Made by a program: the position numbers and the translations under genes | Shown: positions 58,982 to 64,000 of the stretch, piece after piece | Position numbering within the stretch: position 1 is the first letter of the stretch | Layout of the letters: each line of letters opens with the position of its first letter | Notes under the pieces: model-generated | The model's database searches: none | Told to the model about the DNA's origin: nothing | The model's input: the letters and a program-made list of their open reading frames with translations, nothing else | DNA from: Xanthomonas theicola | GTDB lineage: Bacteria; Pseudomonadota; Gammaproteobacteria; Xanthomonadales; Xanthomonadaceae | Assembly (NCBI RefSeq): GCF_014236795.1 | Contig: NZ_CP049017.1 | Location: forward strand, 3,512,001-3,576,000 | Length of the DNA: 64,000 nucleotides | Direction of reading: 5' to 3'

Positions 58982-59788
58982 TCAGGCCGCAGCGCGCGAC
59001 GCCCGCCCGTCGAACCGGTACAGCTCCATCGCCAGCACCCCGGCGTCGATGCCGGCATCGATGCGCTGCGCGCCCAGTCCGTCCCCGCCGGCCGCGCCCA
59101 TGGCGAAGTAGATCGGCAGCCAGTGCTCGTCGGTCGGATGCGCGCGCTCGGCGAACGGCGCCTGCCGCCGGTAGTCGAGCAGGGCCGGCAGGTCCTCGCG
59201 CAGCAGCGCCTGCTCCACCCAGTCCACGAACGGACGCACATACGGCGCATTCTTGCCGTCGGCGTAGCGGCCTAAGTCGTGCAGGTTGTGGGTGATGCTG
59301 CCCGAGCCGACCAGCAGCACGCCGTCCTCGCGCAGCGGCGCCAGCGCGCGGCCCATCGCCAGCTGGTGCGCCGGGCCCAGTTCCGGCTGGATCGACAACG
59401 GCAGCACCGGGATGTCGGCCTGCGGGTACAGCAGCGACAGCGGCACCCACACGCCGTGGTCCAGGCCGCGGCGCTCGTCCACGAGCGGCTGCAGGCCGGC
59501 GCGTGCGAGCCGCTCGGCGACCTCGCGCGCCAGCGCCGGCGCGCCCGGCGCCGGGTACTGCATCTCGTGCAGCTGGCGCGGGAAGCCGCCGAAATCGTGG
59601 AGGGTCGGCGGCGGCGCGGCGGCGCCGACCAACGGTTGCCGCGCCAGCCAGTGCGCGGACGCCACCACGATCGCGCGCGGGTGCGGCAGCGTCGCCGCCA
59701 GTTCGGCCAGCCGCGCGCCGACCAGGCCTGGATACAACGCAGTCATCGGCGAGCCGTGCGAGACGTACAGCGAAGGCAGACGGGACAT
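58982..59788 (-). CDS. ygiD: 4,5-DOPA dioxygenase extradiol (YgiD/LigB family)
   Basis: A 268-residue class III extradiol ring-cleavage dioxygenase. The metal-binding pattern is YVSHGSPMTAL (His11), VVASAHWL, TLHDFGGFP, LDHGVWVPLSL and GSGSITHNLHDLG, with late HPTDEHWLPIYFAMGAAG. The length and motif order match YgiD, which cleaves L-DOPA-like catechols. It is the only intact gene between two decayed segments and is divergent from the LysR pseudogene, its likely former regulator. Confidence 0.9.
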   Translation of the reverse strand: MSRLPSLYVSHGSPMTALYPGLVGARLAELAATLPHPRAIVVASAHWLARQPLVGAAAPPPTLHDFGGFPRQLHEMQYPAPGAPALAREVAERLARAGLQPLVDERRGLDHGVWVPLSLLYPQADIPVLPLSIQPELGPAHQLAMGRALAPLREDGVLLVGSGSITHNLHDLGRYADGKNAPYVRPFVDWVEQALLREDLPALLDYRRQAPFAERAHPTDEHWLPIYFAMGAAGGDGLGAQRIDAGIDAGVLAMELYRFDGRASRAAA

Positions 59789-59907
59789 GGCGCAGTTCTC
59801 CAGTGACGATGGACGGTGCCTGCGGCGGCGGCAGGCGTACAGGGTATTCCCGGCGCCAGGGGAGATAAATCACTCCCCCACCGGATATCTATTCCGGAAA
59901 CGAAACG

Positions 59908-60870
59908 ATGGACACACTGGAGACGATGCGCGTGTCCGTCACCGTGGTCGATCACAACGGCTTCAACGCCGACGCCGCGATGGGCATGTCCACCGCCAGC
60001 GTCACCCGACAGGTGGCGTGGCTGGAGAAGCCGCTGGGCTTGCGGCTGCTCAACCGCACCACCGGCCGGGTCAGCCAGCGCAGCGTCGGCGCCGCCTATT
60101 ACCAACGCTGCCAGGTGCTGCTGGCCGAATTCGACGACATGGAGACGGCGGCCGGCGAGCAGGCGCTGACGCGGTCCGGCACGCTGCGGATCAACGCGCC
60201 CTTCAACGTCGGCATCGCCCGGCTCGGCCCGCGCCTGACCGGCTACCGGGCGTGCTATCCGCAGGTGACGCCGGACCTGTCGCTGCCGGATCGGATGGTG
60301 GACCTCGTCGAGGAAGGCTAGGACATGGCGATCCGCATCACCCTCCAGGTCACGCCGGCGCTGATCGCGCGCGAGCTCGGCCAAGCGCAGATCCATCTGT
60401 ACGCCGCGCCGACCTACCTTCGCCACGCCGGCACGCCGCGCCTGGCCGCCGACATCGCGGCCACGCGTTCCTGACCGACAGCTACATGCCGCTCGACAAG
60501 ATCTTCTTGCACGGCGGCGACGGCAAGACCCGGGAGCGGGTGCGCGGCGGCCTGCACGCCAACAGCGGCGACGTGCTGCGCGAGGCCGCCGTGGCCGGCA
60601 TGGGCATGGTCCTGCAGCCGGACTTCATCGTGCAAGAGGCGCTGCAGGACGGCCGCCTGGTGCGCGAGCTGCCCACCACCAGCTCGCGCCGATCGGCGTC
60701 TACGCGGTCTATGCCGGCCGCAGCCACCTGGCGCCGAAGGTGCGCAGCTGCATCGACTACCTGGCCAAGGTCGGCATCGAGCACGAGCGGCGCGGCGGCG
60801 GCGCCTTGAACCGGGATGCCGGGCCGGCGCAGCGCAGGCACCGGTCGGACACAACATCCCGCGCGTGGCG
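59908..60870 (+). pseudogene. LysR-family regulator with nonsense codon and frameshifts
   Basis: The ATG at 59908 (MDTLETMRVSVTVVDHNGFN) opens a LysR helix-turn-helix (STASVTRQVAWLEKPLGLRL). A TAG at 60319-60321 interrupts the conserved EEGYDMAIRI (Tyr codon to stop). After it the effector domain continues with IHLYAAPTYLRHAGTPRL, then shifts to LREAAVAGMGMVLQPDFIVQ and again to IGVYAVYAGRSHLAPKVRSC. It is divergent from the DOPA dioxygenase gene. Confidence 0.82.
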
Positions 60871-60940
60871 CTGATCCAGGCGGCGGCGCATGCGCACAAT
60901 GCCCGCGCTTGGCCCCTTCCCTCGTTCCAGGAGTCCACCC

Positions 60941-61510
60941 ATGAGCAAGATCGCGATCGTCTATTTCAGCGGCTATGGCCACACCGCCAAACAAGCCGAG
61001 ACCGTGCACGCCGGCGCCGCCAGCGTCGGCGAGGCCACGTTGTACCGGATCGACCAGGACGGCAACCTGGCCGACGCCGCCTGGGAGGCGATCGGCCAGG
61101 CCGATGCGATCGTCTACGGCAGTCCGACCTACATGGGCGGCCCGGCCTGGCAGTTCAAGAAATTCGCTGATGCCAGCTCCAAGCCATGGTTCTCGCAGGC
61201 GTGGAAAGACAAGATCGCCGCCGGCTTCACCAACTCGGCCTCGATCAACGGCGACAAGTTCGCCACCATCGAATACTTCTGGACCCTGTCGCAGCAGCAC
61301 GGCCAGATCTGGGTCGGCACCGGCCTGCTGCCGGCCAACACCAAGGCGCACGGCCCGGCCGACGTGAACTGGACCGCCGGTTCGGGCGGCGCGCTGGCGA
61401 TCTCGCCCTCGGATGCCTCGCCGGAGGAAGCGCCGCGCGCCGGCGACCTGGAAACCGCCAGGCTGCTCGGCAAGCGCGTGGCAGAGTTCGCCGGCAGATT
61501 CAAGGGCTGA
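60941..61510 (+). CDS. Flavodoxin family protein, WrbA-like
   Basis: A 189-residue flavodoxin-fold protein starting at the ATG at 60941. IAIVYFSGYGHTAKQAE is the FMN phosphate loop, IVYGSPTYMGGPAWQFKKF the second FMN loop and AGFTNSASINGDKFATIEYF the dimer segment seen in WrbA. It likely reduces quinones with NAD(P)H. The length is slightly under WrbA's (about 200). GGAG lies 9 bases before the start. It is followed by IS3-disrupted DNA. Confidence 0.85.
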   Translation: MSKIAIVYFSGYGHTAKQAETVHAGAASVGEATLYRIDQDGNLADAAWEAIGQADAIVYGSPTYMGGPAWQFKKFADASSKPWFSQAWKDKIAAGFTNSASINGDKFATIEYFWTLSQQHGQIWVGTGLLPANTKAHGPADVNWTAGSGGALAISPSDASPEEAPRAGDLETARLLGKRVAEFAGRFKG

Positions 61511-61813
61511 GTCGCATCCCTGGCGGCGCAGCGGCAGCCGCCTCCTGCGCGGCGGCGCCGGCCTACCGAGCCGGCGCCGCTGCGAACGGCCACCGTCGCC
61601 TCGACCAGATGCGCCGCCCACGCCGGCGCACGCCGCCCGCAGGGCCACAATGGTCTTGCCGCGCCGTGCGCCGACAGCGGGCCCTCCACTTCCGCACGCA
61701 AGTCGCTGCCAGTGCGGAGCAGCCTGCAGGTCCAGGCGCGGCGGCGGCGAAAATCGTCTTGCGCGACAGACCAGTCAAAGGCTGCAGGACGGACAATGTC
61801 CGCGGCTCGACGT
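61511..61813. other. Left flank of the IS3 element, no gene recognised
   Basis: About 300 bp of high-GC sequence with no supported gene. A minus-strand frame (VEGPLSAHGAARPLWPCG) runs through it but matches nothing I know. Confidence 0.4.
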
Positions 61814-61875
61814 CCCCCCGATTTTGAGTAGCGCCCCGGTTTCGAGTTCAATCCCCCGCGAGAAGGAGATTGGAC

Positions 61876-62190
61876 GTGAAGAGGCGTTTTTCCGAAGAAC
61901 AGATCATTGGCTTGCTGCGTGAGGTAGAGGCAGGCATGCCGGTCAAGGACCTGTGCCGCAAGCACGGCTTCAGCGAGGCATCGTACTCTTTCTGGCGAAG
62001 CAAGTTCGGCGGCATGAGCGTGCCGGAGGCTAAGCGGCTGAAGGACCTGAAGTTGGAGAACGGCCGCCTGAAGAAGCTGCTGGCCGAGCAGCTTCTGGAA
62101 AATGAGGTCGTCAAGGAAGCCCTGCGAAAAAAATGGTGCGCGCACCGGACCGGCGTGAGCTGGTGCGCTACTTGGTCGGCCGGGAACTGA
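61876..62190 (+). CDS. IS3 transposase OrfA (helix-turn-helix)
   Basis: A 104-residue DNA-binding protein from the GTG at 61876 (AGAAGGAG 9 bases upstream). [20 protein letters not shown] and [20 protein letters not shown] form the HTH_Tnp_1 domain, followed by a leucine zipper ([20 protein letters not shown]). The frame ends at 62190, but an A7 slippery tract at 62127-62133 allows a -1 shift into orfB. Confidence 0.9.
   Translation: MKRRFSEEQIIGLLREVEAGMPVKDLCRKHGFSEASYSFWRSKFGGMSVPEAKRLKDLKLENGRLKKLLAEQLLENEVVKEALRKKWCAHRTGVSWCATWSAGN
62127..62133 (+). promoter_or_regulatory. A7 slippery site for -1 ribosomal frameshift
   Basis: Seven A residues in GCGAAAAAAATGG sit where the orfA and orfB frames overlap, with orfB in the -1 frame. 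This is the standard IS3 recoding signal. Confidence 0.75.
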
Positions 62191-62951
62191 GCGAGCGCCG
62201 CTCGCTGACGATTGCCGGCATGAGCGCAAGCGCCTATCGCTACGAACCGCGGCCCGACCGTAACGTCGAGCTGCGCAAAATAATCTGTGCGTTGGCCAAT
62301 CGCCATAAACGCTACGGCGTCGGGATGATCTGCTTAAAAATTCGCCAGGCGGCACATGTCGTAAATTACAAACGGGTCGAGCGCTTGTATCAGGAAGCCA
62401 GCCTCCAGGTGCGTCGGCGCAAGCGAAAGAAAGTCCCTCCGGCCGAAAGGCAGCCACTGGGTCGCCCGGACACGGCGAACGTGGTTTGGTCCATCGATTT
62501 TGTGTTCGATCGCACAGCGGAAGGACGCGTCATCAAATGCCTGACGATCGTCGACGACGCAACGCATGAGGCCGTCGCCATCGGAATCGAGCGAGCCATC
62601 TCGGGCATAGGCGTGACGCGTGTCATGGATCGCCTAGCCGTCACGCGCGGGCTGCCGAGGGTGATTCGTAGCGACAACGAAAAGGAGTTCTGCGGCAAGG
62701 CGATGGTCGCCTGGGCGCACGAACGCGGCGTGCAACTAAGACTTATCGAACCCGGCAAGCCGAACCAGAACGCGTATATCGAATCGTTCAACGGCCGCCT
62801 TCGCGACGAATGCCTCAATGAACACTGGTCTCCCAGCCTTCTGCACGCCCGCACGGCGATCGAAAACTGGCGCCGCGAATACAACGAGGAGCGACCGAAG
62901 AAAATGCTGGGCGGGCTGATGCCCGCTGCCTATGCAAAGCAGTTACAGTAA
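62133..62951 (+). CDS. IS3 transposase OrfB (DDE integrase)
   Basis: A 272-residue rve-type catalytic subunit. The three acidic residues are visible: [14 protein letters not shown] (Asp), [13 protein letters not shown] (Asp) and [17 protein letters not shown] (Glu). An HTH_21 segment ([16 protein letters not shown]) precedes. It is normally made as an OrfAB fusion through the A7 tract in orfA. All motifs are intact, so the element may be active. Confidence 0.92.
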   Translation: MVRAPDRRELVRYLVGRELSERRSLTIAGMSASAYRYEPRPDRNVELRKIICALANRHKRYGVGMICLKIRQAAHVVNYKRVERLYQEASLQVRRRKRKKVPPAERQPLGRPDTANVVWSIDFVFDRTAEGRVIKCLTIVDDATHEAVAIGIERAISGIGVTRVMDRLAVTRGLPRVIRSDNEKEFCGKAMVAWAHERGVQLRLIEPGKPNQNAYIESFNGRLRDECLNEHWSPSLLHARTAIENWRREYNEERPKKMLGGLMPAAYAKQLQ

Positions 62952-62994
62952 TTGCGGACTCAAACCGGACCGCTACTGAAGACGGGGGGACGTC

Positions 62995-63150
62995 GGCGCA
63001 ATCCGAACAATCCGCACGCCGTGAATCGCGCCTACGTGGACAAGCAGCATGCCGCGATGGTGACGCTGGAGCAGAGCCAACAGCAACTGGCGGCCGAGAC
63101 CCGGCGCCAGACGCAGGAGCAGCAGACCCAGGACCAGCAGCGCACCCAGG
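62995..63150 (+). pseudogene. Gln-rich C-terminal tail of a protein interrupted by IS3
   Basis: The plus strand reads NNPHAVNRAYVDKQHAAMVT then LEQSQQQLAAETRRQTQEQQ, a charged Gln-rich helix. Such tails end XVIPCD-type substrates of the Xanthomonas type IV secretion system, which this may be, but the diagnostic GLxxIDHP block is not here. The rest of the protein is missing on the left of IS3. Confidence 0.3.
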
Positions 63151-63239
63151 CCAGACGCAGTCGCCGACCCGCTGATCGGCGTCGCCGGCATCGGTTGCCG
63201 CCGACAGCGATGTCGGACGACAGCCGGTGGCGGTTCGGT

Positions 63240-63505
63240 CTTCGATCGGGCGTGCTATCGCAATGTGCCTCGCGTCGCGGAGCGGCGGATGTACTTGTGG
63301 GTCAGCGTTGCGAACCAGCGCCCAACTTGCATGTCGGCGCGAAGTGCACTTGCAAGCGAGGATGCCGAGCAAACCAGGCGTTGATCGAAGGCGTCTTGTG
63401 CGTGCCGTAATTGTCCATCACCAGATGCACGTCCAACTCGGCGGGCACACTGGTCTTGATGGCCCGCAGGAACCGCAGGAGATCTGTGCCGCCCCATTGC
63501 TCAGG
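63240..63505 (-). mobile_element. IS630-family transposase C-terminal fragment
   Basis: The minus strand encodes, in shifted frames, SVPAELDVHLVMDNYGTHKT-like sequence (central DDE Asp), INAWFARHPRLQVHFAP-like text and the terminal VGRWFATLTHKYIRRSA. This is the C-terminal half of an IS630 transposase. Several indels and a premature stop make it dead. Whether it derives from the same element as the fragment at 57340 is unclear. Confidence 0.7.
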
Positions 63506-63791
63506 AACTCAACCAGCCCAGTTCTGTGAGTTCATCTATCAGTTTAATGACAGGTGCCGCAGCATCTTCTAAATCGCAATTGGCTGCTTCGGCAAGTGTC
63601 ACAACCAGATGTTCTTTGGTGCATGGTTGATGAAGCGCCTGAAGAATGACATAAGCGGCCTTATTGATGTAGGCTGCCGTCAAGGTACGATCGTCAATGA
63701 CGATAGCTCCGCCATCCTCCTCTGGCTGCAGGTGAACAGCACTGATGAGTTGCATCGTTCTTTGAGACTCGAATGACGTGTCATATTCCAT
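63501..63791 (-). CDS. PqqD-like peptide-binding protein (RRE family)
   Basis: A 96-residue protein from the ATG at 63791. The winged-helix PqqD/RRE pattern is clear: HLQPEEDGGAIVIDDRTLTA (beta hairpins), YINKAAYVILQALHQPCTKE (LN/IN-x-x-a helix 1), LVVTLAEAANCDLEDAAAPV and IKLIDELTELGWL (C-terminal helix). RRE domains present leader peptides to modifying enzymes in RiPP pathways. The start overlaps the upstream gene's stop by 11 bp, so they are co-translated. GC is well below the neighbours', indicating acquisition. Confidence 0.72.
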   Translation of the reverse strand: MEYDTSFESQRTMQLISAVHLQPEEDGGAIVIDDRTLTAAYINKAAYVILQALHQPCTKEHLVVTLAEAANCDLEDAAAPVIKLIDELTELGWLSS

Positions 63792-64000
63792 CAAGATGCG
63801 CCTCCATTGATATGAAGTCGAAATGCATACCGTTTAGACCATTGCCAATTCCTATATGGATGCCACACGCGCCTTCGTTGAGTAAGCAATTGAGATCCCA
63901 GTTCACGCGACTTAGTGGCAATATTCCTGTGCCTACAGCGACTTCCGTTATAGCCGTATAACCAGGTCCGCTCAGGGCATAGAGGCTACCCATCCAAGGA
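63781..64000 (-). CDS. C-terminal part of an M29-like aminopeptidase family protein
   Basis: Open to the window edge; only the last 73 residues are seen. The text TAITEVAVGTGI, GACGIHIGIGN and NGMHFDFISMEAHLDG resembles the end of thermophilic-type (M29) aminopeptidases (AEFGIG-N, G-VHIA-GD, HWD--m-----DG). Metal-ligand positions include the His in GIHIGIG and HFDF. It overlaps the PqqD-like gene, which suggests leader-peptide or product processing in one operon. The match is by memory of the family pattern, so moderate. Confidence 0.5.
   Translation of the reverse strand, partial: PWMGSLYALSGPGYTAITEVAVGTGILPLSRVNWDLNCLLNEGACGIHIGIGNGLNGMHFDFISMEAHLDGI

Larger units (their letters stand above)
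61814..62989 (+). mobile_element. Intact IS3-family insertion sequence
   Basis: A 1176-bp element. Terminal inverted repeats start CCCCCCGATTTTGAGTAGCG on the left and read CCCCCCGTCTTCAGTAGCGG on the right (reverse complement). A possible 4-bp target duplication ACGT flanks it (61810-61813, 62990-62993). It carries two overlapping transposase frames joined by -1 frameshifting. Confidence 0.88.

Overview
The window is high-GC chromosomal DNA of a plant-associated gammaproteobacterium, most likely Xanthomonas or a close Xanthomonadaceae relative. The evidence is the gene content: rsmG-parA, an acs/CrbSR-type acetate locus, a TonB-receptor carbohydrate locus with a tryptophan halogenase and a LacI regulator, tatABC, plsB, rdgC and a Mn2+ riboswitch in front of mntP. 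Xanthomonad-style short repeats (GTGGGAGCGACTTCAGTCGC palindromes and GATTGGGGATT strings) point the same way. The species cannot be fixed from the sequence alone.

Layout. 1-6242 (minus strand): parA start, rsmG, a phosphopantetheinyl transferase, a small GlsB/YeaQ membrane protein (+), a Cys-rich small ORF coupled to xthA, a proline-rich membrane-anchored protein, a PpiC-type peptidyl-prolyl isomerase and a periplasmic glycerophosphodiesterase. 6243-9352: decayed DNA with an AbiEii toxin relic and a broken yjjG around an intact aldehyde dehydrogenase. 9353-23568: an MHS transporter and DcaP-like porin diverge from acs, which is followed by its probable regulators (LuxR-type CrbR/ErdR and SSS-type hybrid kinase CrbS/MxtR). 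mntP with its riboswitch and a membrane-anchored tandem AAA+ ATPase are interleaved. 23569-25653: relics of an SMP-30 lactonase and a GH43 enzyme meeting head-on, then small conserved genes and a duplicated plsB tail. 25654-29261: plsB and a translationally coupled lipoprotein. 29262-31645: an atypical island with a Ser/Asp-rich, repeat-containing candidate secreted effector. 31646-40569: a carbohydrate utilisation locus (discoidin/six-hairpin glycosidase, broken LacI, TonB receptor, tryptophan halogenase) with a consensus LacI-family operator upstream. 40760-43102: pyrF, e(P4)-type phosphatase and gluconokinase. 43245-46760: a graveyard of four sugar/regulatory pseudogenes plus an intact VOC protein. 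46865-56416: rdgC, YgjP-like protease, MCP, alpha/beta hydrolase-hemH, SYLF protein and tatABC. 56460-63505: transposon-rich decay (ISL3, IS630 and intact IS3 elements; broken radical SAM and LysR genes) around an intact DOPA dioxygenase and a flavodoxin. 63501-64000: the lower-GC edge of a cluster with a PqqD-like protein overlapping an aminopeptidase-like C-terminus.

Functionally, the acetate block forms a coherent sense-import-activate module, and the 31.6-40.6 kb block a sense-import-degrade module for a plant glycan or glycoside. Many genes carry single-base frameshifts (yjjG, SMP-30, lacI, araC, SDR, mannitol dehydrogenase, radical SAM). Some may be genuine decay and some sequencing error. 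The 24-base C run at 58483 is a warning on that point.
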